Part shown: positions 19,156 to 31,215 of the stretch, in pieces | Numbering within the stretch: the stretch's first letter is position 1 | Layout of the letters: each line of letters begins with the position of its first letter | Assembly: GCF_024323335.1 (NCBI RefSeq) | Contig: NC_066583.1 | Coordinates: 372,563,175-372,627,174, forward strand | DNA length: 64,000 bases | Source: Lathyrus oleraceus | Lineage: Eukaryota > Streptophyta > Magnoliopsida > Fabales > Fabaceae | Direction of reading: 5' to 3' | Made by a program: the position numbers and the translations under genes | Notes under the pieces: generated by a model | Seen by the model: only the letters and a program-made list of their open reading frames with translations | Database searches by the model: none | Told to the model about the DNA's origin: nothing

Positions 19156-22100
19156 ATGCACATCACCGGATCCTATTGATAACGATTCTGCTATGGCTCG
19201 CTTCGACTTCGAAAACCTAATCTTCCAAGCTGAAGAAGAGGGTGATGAAGACTGTGAACTCCCTGAAGAACTTGCCAGGATGTTAAAGCAAGAGGAAAGG
19301 GTCATTCAACCACATCAAGAGGCTACTGAAGTGATTAATCTCGGCACCGAGGACACCAAGAGAGAAATCAAGATAGGGGCTGCTTTGGAAGACGATGTGA
19401 AGAAGGGGTTGATTGAACTGTTGCGAGAGTATGTTGACGTCTTCGCTTGGTCTTATCAGGATATGCCAGGGCTTGACACAGACATTGTGGTACACCGTTT
19501 GCCTCTCAAAGAGGATTGTCCTCCGGTCAAGCAGAAGCTCAGAAGAACAAGACCAGAGATGGTTGTCAAGATAAAGGAAGAAGTGCAAAAACAGTTGGAT
19601 GCAGGGTTTCTAGCGGTTACCAATTATCCGCCATGGGTCGCAAATATTGTTCCAGTACCTAAGAAGGATGGAAAGGTACGGATGTGTGTCGACTACCAGG
19701 ATCTGAACAGAGCCAGTCCTAAGGATGATTTCCCATTACCTCACATCGACGTTTTGGTGGATAACACAGCTCAGTTCTCGGTATTCTCCTTCATGGATGG
19801 CTTTTCTGGCTATAACCAAATCAAGATGGCACCAGAAGACATGGAGAAGACAACTTTCATAACCCCGTGGGGCACCTTCTGCTACAAGGTGATGCCGTTT
19901 GATCTGAAAAACGCTGGGGCAACATATCAACGAGCTATGGTGACTCTATTCCATGATATGATTCATCATGAAATCGAGGTTTATGTGGACGATATGATTG
20001 CCAAATCTCAGACAGAAGAAGAACATCTGGTGAATCTGCAGAAGCTGTTTGAGCGTTTAAGGAAATTCAAGCTGAGGCTTAATCCGAACAAGTGCATTTT
20101 CGGGGTGAGGTCTGGAAAATTAATAGGTTTTATTGTTAGCGGAAAAGGGATTGAGGTGGATCCTGACAAGGTAAAAGCGATACAAGAAATTCCTGAGCCA
20201 AGAACAGAGAAGCAAGTCCGTGGTTTCTTAGGAAGGTTGAACTACATTGCAAGGTTCATCTCTCACCTAACAGCCGCGTGTGAGCCAATTTTCAAATTGT
20301 TGAGGAAAGATCAGGCTATCAGGTGGAACGACGATTGTCAAAGGGCTTTTGAAAAGATAAAAGAGTATTTGCAGAATCCTCCTATCCTTATGCCTCCAGT
20401 CTCAGGGAGACCGCTGATTATGTACTTGACAGTACTTGACAATTCTATGGGTTGTGTTCTCGGTCAACACGACGAGACAGGTAGGAAAGAACATGCCATC
20501 TACTACTTGAGTAAGAAGTTCACAGATTGCGAGTCGAGATACTCAATGCTTGAGAAGACATGTTGTGCACTTGCATGGGCTGCTAAGCGATTGAGACAAT
20601 ATATGCTGACTCACACAACTTTACTGATCTCCAAAATGGATCCAGTCAAGTACATATTTGAGAAGCCAGCTCTCACCAGAAGGGTTGCTCGTTGGCAAAT
20701 GGTACTGACAGAGTACGACATCCAGTATACATCCCAGAAAGCCATCAAAGGGAGTATTCTGTCAGACTATCTTGCTCAGCAGCCGATTGATGATTACGAG
20801 CCGATGAAGTTTGATTTTCCAGATGAAGACATCATGTTCCTCAAGATGAAAGACTGCGAAGAGCCAGTTGTTGAGGAGGGACCTGATCCAGACGAAAAGT
20901 GGACTTTGTTGTTTGATGGGGCCGTCAATGCCAGAGGAAGTGGAATTGGTGATGTCATTACCACTCCGAAAGGTGCCCACATGCCTTTCACCGCTCGTCT
21001 GACCTTCGAGTGCACCAATAATGAAGCTGAGTACGAGGCCTGTATCTTGGGTATTGAGCAAGCCATTGATTTGAGAATCAAGACTCTGGACATCTTCGGA
21101 GATTCAGCTCTAGTGATCAATCAACTGAATGGTGATTGGAATACTCTCCAGCCCACTCTGGTCCCCTACAGAGATTACACGAGAAGACTGTTGACTTTCT
21201 TCACAACAGTAAAGCTGTATCATATACCTCGTGATGAGAACCAGATGGCAGATGCTCTTGCTACTCTATCCTCCATGATCAAGGTGGTTCGGTGGAACCA
21301 TGCTCCTAGGATCGATGTTATGCGCCTTGATAGGGCCGCGTATGTGTTTGCCGCTGAACTAATGGTTGATGACAAGCCCTGGTATCACGATATCAAGTGC
21401 TTTCTGAAGAATCAAGAGTACCCTGCAGGGGCATCCAACAATGACAGAAAGACTTTGAGAAGATTGGCAGGCAGTTTCTTCTTGAACAAAGACGATGTGC
21501 TGTATAAGAGGAACTTCGACATGGTTTTGCTCAGATGCGTGGACAAACACGAGGCGAACATGTTAATGCAGGAAGTTCATGAAGGTTCCTTCGGTACTCA
21601 TGCCGGCGGACATGCAATGGCTAAGAAATTGTTAAGGGCGGGTTATTACTGGATGACCATGGAATCAGATTGTTTCAAGTATGCTCGGAAGTGCCATAAA
21701 TGCCAGATTTATGCTGATAAGGTGCATGTACCGCCGAATCCTCTGAATGTGATGTCTTCGCCGTGGCCGTTTGCAATGTGGGGCATTGACATGATTGGAA
21801 AGATTTAGCCGACTGCTTCCAATGGGCATCGCTTCATCCTCGTTGCCATCGACTATTTCACCAAATGGGTCGAAGCAGCATCATTCGCGAATGTCACCAG
21901 ACATGTGGTTGCCCATTTCATCAAGAAAGAAATCATTTGTCGCTATGGGATTCCCGAAAGAATCATTACTGATAATGGTTCCAATCTCAATAACAAAATG
22001 ATGAGGGAGTTGTGCCAGAACTTCAACATTCAGCATCACAATTCTTCCCCCTATCGTCCTAAGATGAACGGTGCTGTTGAGGCAGCAAATAAGAACATAA

Positions 22101-22630
22101 AGAAGATTGTGCAGAAGATGGTCGTTACGTACAGAGATTGGCATGAGATGCTACCCTTCGGCTTGCACGGGTACCGCACTTCAATACGTACATCGACCGG
22201 GGCAACCCCTTACTCCCTGGTGTATGGTATGGAAGCAGTCCTACCTGTTGAAGTGGAGATTCCTTCTCTAAGAGTCCTGTTGGATGTCAAGCTAGATGAA
22301 GCTGAATGGATTCGGACAAGGTTCAATGAGTTGAGTCTTATCGAAGAGAAGCGAATGGCATCCATTTGTCATGGGCAGTTGTATCAGAGTCGGATGAAGA
22401 GAGCCTTTGATCAGAAAGTGCGCCCTCGATGTTTCCAAGTCGGAGATTTGGTGTTGAAAAGGATCCTTCCTCCTCAGACGGATCACAGGGGCAAGTGGAC
22501 TCCTAACTATGAGGGACCGTATATTGTCACCAAGGTTTTTGATGGTGGGGCCTTAATGCTTGCAACTATGGATGGTGAAAACTTCACTTCCCCTGTGAAC
22601 TCAGACGCAGTTAAAAAATACTTCGCATAA
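19100..22630 (+). pseudogene. pol: Ogre pol: RT, RNase H, second RNase H, integrase (one in-frame stop)
   Basis: 1177 codons in one frame with a single TAG at 21806-21808. The RT has CVDYQDLNRASPKDDFPLP, FMDGFSGYNQIKM and the active site YVDDMIAKS; MPFDLKNAGATYQRAM carries Asp where Gly is usual. Gypsy RNase H: LDNSMGCVLGQHDETGRKEH, YSMLEKTCCALAWAAKRLRQ. A second, archaeal-type RNase H follows (LLFDGAVNARGSGIG, NNEAEYEACILGIEQA, DENQMADALATL), as is known for the Tat lineage. The integrase has an H-H-C-C finger (CHKCQIYADK), D in MWGIDMIG, D in ITDNGSN and E in GAVEAANKN; the stop falls right after MIGK, between the finger and most of the core. The C-terminus KWTPNYEGPYIV is typical. The ATG at 19100 is probably intronic, since the protein should be made from spliced RNA. 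The stop removes most of integrase. Confidence 0.93.
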
Positions 22631-22860
22631 AATAGACCCGTTGGACAATAAAAAGAATAGTCCAGGCAAAAAATGGGCATCCCGACGAACCAAGAAAATG
22701 AAAAGGTTCGGGCAAAAATTAGGGATTAAAAATAAAAAGGTTGTACACCCGGTAAGTTGAAAACCTGAAAGGGCAACTTAGGCAAAAATGGGTATCCCGG
22801 TGGATTGAAAACCCGAAAAGGGCGGTCCATGCAAAAGTTAGGGATTAAGCGAATGACTGC
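22631..22860 (+). repeat. Ogre 3' UTR signature repeats
   Basis: Directly after pol the motif CCCGGTAAGTTGAAAACCTG / GGGCAAC and CCCGGTGGATTGAAAACCCG / GGGCGGTCC occurs in partly repeated blocks with GCAAAAATTAGGGATTAA. The same block follows pol in the second Ogre-type element (51470-51655). Its conservation between families with different LTRs suggests a functional untranslated signal, but this is inference. Confidence 0.65.
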
Positions 22861-23460
22861 ATACTGAGTAGTTCTGAATATCATCTCGTGTCGATAACCG
22901 GAAACTTCCGAAGGATAGGAAACGGTCCAATCACCTTTTTCGGAAAGCTGATCATCTGGAGGATCTTGAAGACGAGCAAGTCATAGCAGAATTGGAACCC
23001 GATAGAAATCCATTTCCCATTGCCATTAAATTAATTTCTGTTTTTTATCTTTTGTGCAATTACCTCTTTCCAGGGATTGCTTCCTGATGTAAATGCCTAT
23101 TCAGAGGCCGTTCAATCAGTAAAATCATGTTATTCAGTACATCTCTGTGTTCATTTTCATTTTATCGTTTTGTTTGCAAAAATGACGTCCGAATTTTTGA
23201 TAAACATTGCATCATGACACATAAGAGCTTTACAGGTACATGCTCAATAAACATTTAATGTAAATTTTAAGTACTTTGAATCGTCTATTCAGAACAGGTA
23301 CACTCGGGGCATTTCCTTAAGGTTCCCAGCAGACGATTGCAGACGTTTTGCTTCAACAATTGGAGTTTGGTATCTTATCCCTGCAGAGTTGGTCCAAGCA
23401 TCAGATTCTTCAATCCCTAGCAGGTTCTCACTACTGTACTCCCCAAGCAGTTGTTTCAGA

Positions 23461-23590
23461 CTATACACTCCCTAGTAGAGTTAACAGTGCCAGACTGTAT
23501 ATCCCCAACGGAGTTGACAGTGCCAGACTGTATATCCCCAGCGGAGTTGACAGTGCCAGACCGTATCTTCCCAGCAGAAGTAGTTGCTCC
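23461..23590 (+). repeat. Short tandem repeat in the Ogre 3' UTR, unit about 38 bp
   Basis: About three units of GAGTTGACAGTGCCAGACTG plus TATATCCCCAACG, ending in a variant (GACCGTATCTTCCCAGCAG). They give rise to repetitive but meaningless ORFs on both strands. Confidence 0.8.
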
Positions 23591-24204
23591 TCATAGCTCG
23601 ATGCCAGATCGATGATCCCGACGCCAGATCCGTGGTCTCTTTCCTTGAAGCAGAATCTCGGTACCGTATCAGTGTTTGCTTCCCCTGCTGAGCCATTTCT
23701 CTCGCATATTTTGGTTGCCAGAACCGCTGTCATTTTCCTCAGCAACAAGCTTTCAGTGTCGGTCTCTCCCCTGTCAGAGTCTCGGTATTTTGTTACTGTC
23801 AGAACACCGCGTGGCCGGTCATTTCCCCACAGGGTTCATTGTGTTATGTATCACCAACAGTATTGCCAGGGTCCAGAAGATTGTGATCATTTCCCCAACA
23901 GATTTCCTTGCCTCGACTTGGCATTCTCTATAACTTAGCATTTCACATCCTTGCATGTAGAATCATATTGCATTGCATCCTCCCAAATCGCGTAGCATTT
24001 CCATTTCCATGGAGCATTACGCCATCGAAAAATTCAAACATATGCATGAAAAGCATAAGACATTCTCGGTATCCCCAATGATAAGCCAGAAGTTGCTTCT
24101 AGTATTCAGACTGAAGGTTGTTCATGACTTATTATCCCCGACATAGGTCGTTGGCCCACGTGCCGCCTCAATTATCATTTTCCCTATTTCTGCCGATACT
24201 GACA

Positions 24205-24610
24205 GGCATGAAAGTTTCCGGTATTCAGACCGAAGTGGCATTCAGGCCAATTTTCCGGTATTCAGACCGAAGTGGCATTCAGGCCAGTTTCCGATTTTCA
24301 GATCGAAGAAGTTTCCGACATTCAGGTCGACGCAACTTATGGCATTCAGGCCAGTTTCCGGTATTCAGACCGAAGTGGCATTCATGCCAATTTTCCGATG
24401 TTCAGATCGAAGAAGTTTCCGACGATCAGGTCGAAGTACTTGTGGCATTCAGGCCAGTTTCCGATTTTCAGATCGAAGAAGTTTCCGACGATCAAGTCGA
24501 AGTACTTGTGGCATTCAGGCCAGTTTTCCAATTTTCAGATCGAAGTGGTGTTCAGACCAGATTTCCGGTGATCAGACCAACATTGATACTCTCATATTCC
24601 GATGCTTAGT
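24205..24610 (+). repeat. Modular tandem repeats in the Ogre 3' UTR
   Basis: Built from alternating modules of about 20 bp: TTCCGGTATTCAGACCGAAG, TGGCATTCAGGCCAGTTT, TTCCGATTTTCAGATCGAAG and AAGTTTCCGACGATCAGGTC. Later blocks form a larger unit of about 65-70 bp repeated at least twice. All modules share the core TTCAG(G/A)(C/T)C(G/A). No coding role. Confidence 0.8.
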
Positions 24611-24930
24611 GTTCAAACTGATGTGCGGCGTTCAGGCCATGGGTATTCATGTGTTACCATTTATTTTGGTATCCAGGTCAACTTTCTGTTTCGATACTCA
24701 GGCCGATTTTCACCGTACCAGACGGATTCTTCTTTTGAGATTGCTTCTTTGCCGATTCCGATAGGCATTGTTAATTATTTTCCCAGAGGAGTGCAAATTG
24801 TTCGTCTGTTCATGGTATTCAATCACTCTTCACCCTAATCGTCAGAAAGCCGAGGCTATTCATATCGACAGGTTCACAGTGGATTGAATAGGAGGCTGTG
24901 ACATCTCAAAATTTGCCCTCCTTTTCTTTC

Positions 24931-25045
24931 AAAAAAAAAAAAAAAAAAAAAAAGAATCACGCATCCATGCATATCATATCATATCATATCATATCATATC
25001 ATATCATATCGTATCATATCATATCATATCATATCACATCATGTC
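24931..25045 (+). repeat. Poly-A run and (ATATC)n microsatellite
   Basis: About 23 consecutive A residues end near 24953, then the pentamer CATAT repeats about 14 times from 24967 with two interruptions (GTATC, CACATC). It lies about 120 bp upstream of the polypurine tract of the Ogre. Confidence 0.9.
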
Positions 25046-25150
25046 ATAGGGATTCAGGATCAAAATCCGGGTCTTCTTAGTATTTAACCATCTCCCACTA
25101 TGATCATATGAAGAGTGTCCTGCTTCATATTCTCTAGTAGAAGATACTTA

Positions 25151-25162
25151 AATAGGGGCAAC
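25151..25162 (+). promoter_or_regulatory. Polypurine tract of the Ogre
   Basis: AATAGGGGCAAC lies immediately before the 3' LTR start TGTCATACC. A near-identical AATAGGGGCAGC precedes the 3' LTR of the second Ogre-type element (55910-55921). Confidence 0.85.
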
Positions 25163-25480
25163 TGTCATACCCCGATTTTGGTCCTGAATTTTTCCCATCA
25201 TATTTTCGTTTTCTGGTTCACAAAGAGCCGTTCTTCACATAACCATGTTTGTAACTTTCTCACCATGCTATCCTTTTGTCAAAGTTCATCCCTTTTGATT
25301 TGGTTCAATTCAGTTGCAAATTTCTGGGCTGCCTTTCAGTTCCATTTATTTTACCTCCACTTTGATTGGTTCTCTGAAACATGGAGGCTCTTTTATATGT
25401 TTGTATCGCCTTCATGTTGTGTGGTTATGCTGCTGCAAGAGAATGCACAAACAGTCCTACTCAATCACATACATTGCAAA

Positions 25481-25777
25481 TACGAATTAGGGACATCAAA
25501 GAATGAGACATGGGAGAAAGGAGTGATGTCTCACTATCATGTAACGCCAACCGAGGATTCAGCCTGGGCAGATTTGCTACCGAGGAAGTTGTCAACAGAA
25601 GAGCACCAACATAGTTGGACTGTTATGTATCAGAAAGTTAAGAATTCGGTTGCATTTAAGCCACCTGTTGGTTTTCTCAAAGGAGTCCCTCTTGAGGATG
25701 GTTCTGTTCATGTTGATGTACAACAAGCTAATTTGGAGGAACTCTTAATGTTGATGTTAATTGTTTTGTGGGACTAG
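25481..25777 (+). pseudogene. Captured GH127/DUF1680-like fragment, 3' LTR copy
   Basis: Identical in reading to the 5' LTR copy at 6555-6851, including MSHYHVTPTEDSAWADLLPR. Its presence in both LTRs shows it is a fixed part of this Ogre lineage and was copied during the last retrotransposition. Confidence 0.7.
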
Positions 25778-27540
25778 TGATGTTCTCAAGGATTATGGTT
25801 TGATTATTACTTATCCTTTTAGAATTGAGATTTCTTTGGAATTTAGAATTGAGATTTCTTTGGAATTTGAATAAGACTAAAATTGATGATTAAGTTATTA
25901 CAGAGGTAATTCTGGTGTGAATTTTAGCTAAGGGACTGGTTCGGTTTATACTCCTGAGAAGGACGTGAATGCTAGTAATTATATGCATCTTCATAAGCAC
26001 TAGAGGCTTATCACGTGGAACTATCATTGGAACGTCCCTTGGAGCAGTTGTGGGACGAATGCCATTAAAATTTTGGCATTCTATGCTACATGTTGCTAAA
26101 AAAAAACGAACCAAGAGAATCAAGAATTTCTCTCTGAAAAAAAAAACAGCGGTCATTGAAGTCTCCGGTAATGCGACATATATCTACGAGTCTTGCTAAT
26201 ATCATTGGCATTAAAGTAAAAAAATCAGAGAAGTTTTGGTATAAAGAACTAGCTAATGCTACCGGTCAACTTCATTTTGGCTAACAAAAAGGCTCAAGAA
26301 GGTTTCACTGAAGCCTATTATGCAGTTAGTTTATTACAACAGAAAGCGGGAATAAAAAGATAAAAATAGGAACTTTGATTCGACATCTTCGCGGTACAGC
26401 CGGGGAACCGTTGTCATGGACGGCGAGGGGTAAAATTGCTCTGGATTCAGCAAGAGGTTGATAAAAGTTGGAAGTCCGTCAAATTCTGCAGCACTCACGT
26501 ATTTCTCTACCTCTGCTCCCCCTTCTCTGCTCTCACCTTGAATATGAAGGACAACCATGAGTGACCAAGGAGGAAAATCATGTCTGATTCGCACTATGGA
26601 GATGGGCTTGACTGATCAACATCTGAAACTGTAAAAATACGGTGATGAGATATTTTGTGGTGTTAGCATCATAATGAAAATGGCAAATAAGAAAGAGCTA
26701 GATTTCAGCAATAGACCTATGAAAATAGAAGTATGGTTATACCAAGATTCCTTCAGACATAAATTGAGGCTCCTATCTTGCCATATTTGAGCAATGGACC
26801 TAGAAAGGCAAAATAACCACCTTTAGTTTAATGAGTTCAGAATCGTTCATCCTGGCCGGTTGCTACATGAATAGCTAGAAAGCAGCCTAAAAGTTTTCTC
26901 ATGAAGAACCAAACAAGGACTTACGATGTTGGGCTGATTCGCATCTATTTTCTGCTTGCTCGGTAAGAGGAGGTTTTTGAACTATCGGTTGCGTATCTCT
27001 TCCTCAACCCTTTGCCATTTGATGTTTTAAGACTCCTGCAGTTTTACTCGCACACCATGACTGGTTTTCTTTTTCTCCTTTTCTCCCTTGTTGATGACAT
27101 AAACGATGATTCGAGCCAAGATGATGTAAAAGAAGTAAATGAAAATTGTTAGATACAAAGAGAGGGTCACAGAGAGAATGGGCAAAATACAGTGCAGTTT
27201 TGTCAGAAAAGAAACTTACATTTCAGGAGAAGATGGGTCCAAATAGATGTGAGTGCCGTTTACGGACTTTTCTGAGCTATTATGATGCAATCATCATTCT
27301 CCACAAAGACAGAACCTGCATTTCTCTCATCAAAAGTTGGCCGTGGAACTCAATTTGCAAAAGGACATGCCAGCAGGTGCTTCCAACCTTTATGCTCACA
27401 AACCAAACTCAGTATGTCCTCCTGCAACATCAAACACAACGAGTTTCTGCATAAATGTACCAAGTTTCGATGCATTGGATGGCATGGGCAAAGAAGAAGC
27501 TTACCATAAATGAATGTCGGCATGATGTGAACTACAAGAC

Positions 27541-28023
27541 GTGATTTTTGTTACTTTGGCTTCAAGTCCGTCCGACAGCCCTTTGAGCCCGTCTTTCAAT
27601 TTCAGTCTTGAGCTTGTCAAAAGCTCTCAGTTTGTTGCCTCATTTTATCAGCATATGGTTGTTCAAAGACGGGTGAAGAACCCCCTCGAAGAGAATTCTG
27701 TTGTGGGAATTACAAACTACATTGACTTTGGGTTTGAGTTACAAACAAGTGTTGATGATGCGATAGCAGCAAACAGTATCTCAGACTCCACTTTTCAAAT
27801 AGGTGCGTCCTGGCAAGCTAATAAGAACTTCTTGCTGAAGGCAAAAGTTGGACCTAAAAGCTCAACATTGGTTGTTGCATTCAAGTCATGGTGGAAACCT
27901 TCTTTCACATTCAACATTTCAGCCACCAGAGATCGTGCAGACGGTCAATTGCAATATGGATTTGGCAAAAACATTGAAATCAAGGCAAAATCAAAACAAC
28001 TCTCACCAATTTCACTGCAGTAA
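27541..28023 (+). CDS. Captured beta-barrel-like ORF, 3' LTR copy
   Basis: 160 codons, open, with two visible residue differences from the copy at 8610-9092 (LAVAF to LVVAF and KSRQL to KSKQL). Both copies remain stop-free, but the element is young, so this alone does not show selection. Family not identified; a membrane beta-barrel fragment is an inference from the alternating pattern. Confidence 0.5.
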   Translation: MIFVTLASSPSDSPLSPSFNFSLELVKSSQFVASFYQHMVVQRRVKNPLEENSVVGITNYIDFGFELQTSVDDAIAANSISDSTFQIGASWQANKNFLLKAKVGPKSSTLVVAFKSWWKPSFTFNISATRDRADGQLQYGFGKNIEIKAKSKQLSPISLQ

Positions 28024-31000
28024 AAAAGTAGAGAAAATTCCCAAGCGTTAAAAATCCAGAATATCCCAATTAGGCATTAAGACAAAAAATGAAGAAGAAA
28101 GTTTGAGCTCAGATTACCTGTTCCAAATCTAGCATCAAACAGGGCAATTTGATTCTGAGAACATCCAAAGTGGTTTGCAGAGTTACTCTTCTGGAACACC
28201 AAAGACACCAATTGAAACCCTAATTTGTGAAGCATAAATAGGGAACGAATCAGTAAGGAGAAAAAAAAACTTGGAGGCGAAAATCTCAAACGAAACCCTA
28301 AAATCCCAAAATCGAATACCTGGATTGGGAGGCTAGCTTCTTCACGCCTTTCACCACCGCCGTGACACTTTGTGAGAACTTCTCTTTCTTCCTTTTATCC
28401 TTTTCATGTGCTTATTGATGGAGATATCGTGAGAGCGTTGAGAGAAGAGAGATCGAGCGCGAGTACGGCAAGGGAGAGATTAGTGGAGATGGGGTTTCCG
28501 AAAAGAGGAACTCGTTGAGTGGAGAGAGCGAGTTTGCTGAGAGCGGAAGGGAGATTGAGACGGAAGCAGTTACATGGTGTGAGAGAGATTTCGTTGAGGT
28601 TGATAAGCGAAGGTTGAGGACGATGAGAGTTGAGAGAGAGAGATTCTTTGAGTTTGATAGAGAATTCGTGAGATTGTGAGAGACGGAGACGGAAGTGTCT
28701 TCTGTTTTGGTTTCCTTATTTATTTTTTATTTTTTTTTAATTTTATTTTAAACAGAATAAGTTTTTGAAAACATTAAAGATTTTTGCTTAAAATTCCTAG
28801 GTTATTAGTTAATAATTGTTTTTTTTTATATTTTCAACTTATACCCCATTGTAAACCCAACAGCCAAGCGGCTGGGTTTAATTACTGGTAGTCCAACAGA
28901 TTTCTTTTTTATTAGTTTTTTATTTTAATTCTTTTTTTAATTTATCTTGGTTTATATATCTAAATTAGCATTGTAAATAACAACTAGTCATGAGTGGTCT
29001 GGTGGACAGGGGTGGTTTCTATGGTCTTTAGTGTAGTGGGTTTGATACCCGTATTGAGCGTTTTATTTCTTTTAGCATTTTATTTTATGTTCATGTTTTT
29101 ATTATACTCATGGTTGATCTGCTTTCTTTTAATTTCATCATTCATTTAAAACCATCTTTAAACTATAAAAATCATATTTTTCTCGATTTAATATCGAGCC
29201 CATTTTCCACACTTTTGTAAGTCGATTGCTTTTTAAGCATTGCCATCAACCTCACATAGCTTACTCTTGGGCTTTCTTACAATGAGCCGGTTCTCTTGCA
29301 CTTACACTCATATTTCGCATCATTTGTTGTTTGGGCCTGATCTAATTATTTCATGATTTTGAATCCCCATTTGACAAAATGTACCCCACTTCCCCAATGT
29401 GTATATAATGTTGTATTGTTTTATTTCTCTATTTGTTTTAGACACTAACCAAAGAGTAAAGTCCACCATTTCTGAAAAAATACAAAAATATGACTCGATC
29501 CAACGTCGAGTATTTTCTCAATAAACAAATCAATTCATTTCGCCCTCCTATTCTATTCCTTTTCTTTCAAACTTTCATCAAATGCTTGATTCAACGTCAA
29601 GCCATTTTCTCTAATAAAAACTCAAAAAATATTAATTCATAGTCAAGACTTTTTCAATAAAGATGGAAGTGGAACGTGGTGTATACCACGCACTCCTGAG
29701 ACTAGGATTCGAGATGTATATCTCGCCAATCCTAGCTCTCGCCATCATCCAATTTATCCACTTTGCTCTATCAAACACTCATTCAAATCTTTCTCAAACA
29801 TCCATCAATACTTGATCTAGGTCAAGTCATGTTCACAACAAAACTCAAAATACCTAATTCTTATTTAACACTTTTCAATAAAGGTGGAAATGGAACATGG
29901 TGTATACCATGCACTCCTGAGACTAGGATTCGAGATGTATATCTCGCCAATCTTAGCTCTCGCCGTCGTCTAAAATTGTCAATGCGGTTTCTTCAAACCC
30001 TTTCTCAATCAAACCTAAAAATACTTAATCTCTATTAAACACTTTTACAAATAAAGATGGAAATGGAACATGGTGTATACCATGCACTCCTGAGGCTAGG
30101 ATTCGAGATGTATATCTCGCCAATCCTAGTTCTCGCCATCACTCAAAGTACATCCAACCAATCAAACTCTTTTTCTCGCCGCCGTGCGACCAATCAAAAA
30201 CCTTTTAAAATGAAAGATATATTGTCTTAAGAGATACAAAATAATGTTTCGGCCACGATTGTTGAGTAGAGATAAATGACGCTTTTCCGAATGTAGATTT
30301 GTAAATCCTAACACCTAAGTACATATTACATGACAACTCTAGGGCAGAACTTCCCCATTTCTTTTAGACCTTCCGTGCGTCTCCGATCATGTGGCATGTC
30401 AATCCATCCTATTGTAAAGAGGTAACTGCCTAAGACTCGATTCAGCGAGCTGCGACACCTACTGCTAGGACGTGAACACATTGCCCACTCTCCTTTGACA
30501 CAACTAGTGTCCTCCTTTGTAAGTCCATGTTCAAATGGCAATCCCTATGTAGCCGAACTACGGCAACTCTGATTCTCATGTTCAGATGAGATACGTAGGC
30601 ACAAGATGCGATGTCTTGCCGAGTTAGACTGACAACTAACAACTAATCTTTGTTTGTTTTCGCCCTCGTTGCGATCGAGACCTTCCCTTTCTCTTGCCCT
30701 AGTTGCAATCGAGACTTTTGTTCCCGTTAGTTAGCCGAACTACATTATGCTCTGATTCTCATTCCAGATGAGATATGTAGGCATAAGACGCGATGTCTTG
30801 GCGAGCACACATCTCTTTCACCCATAGGTAGCCGAGCTACGAAGACTCTGATTCTCATATTCATATGAGATACGTATGCAATGGATGCGATATCTGTGCG
30901 AGTCATTTTTCTCTTAACCCTTTTAGTAAATAGTACATTAGATAAATACACACCCTTTAGACAAGAACAACAAGAGTGGATCCCGTAGAGTACTACGGAT

Positions 31001-31215
31001 GCGTAGGGGTGCTAATACCTTCCCTTCGCATAATCGACTCCCGAACCCAAGATTTGGTTGCGAGACCTTGTCTTTTCCTTTCCTCTCTTCAGGTTTACTT
31101 CGAGCGTGTCCTTTCCCTCCTTTGGGATAAATAACGCACGGTGGCGACTCTTCTGTCATTTCTTTTTCGCCGGTTGTCTTTTCGCATTTCCCCTTTTTCC
31201 GGTTGCGACATTAGG

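Larger units (their letters stand above)
6237..31210 (+). mobile_element. Near-complete Ogre-type Ty3/gypsy retrotransposon, 24,974 bp
   Basis: LTRs of 6071 and 6048 bp with TG...CA ends, an exact TTAGG TSD, a primer site TGGCGACTCTGCTGGGG of the tRNA-Arg type, an extra ORF1 upstream of gag, gag-protease and RT-RNase H-integrase ORFs separated by a short putative intron, a repeat-rich 3' UTR and an AATAGGGGCAAC polypurine tract. These are the defining features of legume Ogre elements (Tat lineage), and the size is typical for them. Reading frames are broken only by TAA at 14388, TAG at 14619 and TAG at 21806. LTR divergence is low by eye (around one percent plus small indels), so insertion is recent. 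It sits in the gag of the minus-strand gypsy element. Confidence 0.96.
25163..31210 (+). repeat. 3' LTR of the Ogre
   Basis: 6048 bp, TGTCATACCCCG to GGTTGCGACA, followed by TSD TTAGG at 31211-31215. It carries the same captured coding fragments as the 5' LTR: GH127-like at 25481-25777, barrel-like ORF at 27541-28023, minus-strand fragments at 26334-26594, 26990-27430 and about 28112-28405. It lacks 24 bp present in the 5' LTR near 10145. Confidence 0.95.

Noticed and set aside
23348..23748. ORFs with repeated DSARLYIPS-type or WHCQLRWGYTV text on both strands
   Set aside because: Translations of a 38-bp tandem repeat in the Ogre 3' UTR.
24118..24764. Overlapping ORFs of 141-163 codons with repeated FRPVSDFQIEEVSD text
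   Set aside because: Translations in several frames of the modular 3' UTR repeats; all frames are equally open.
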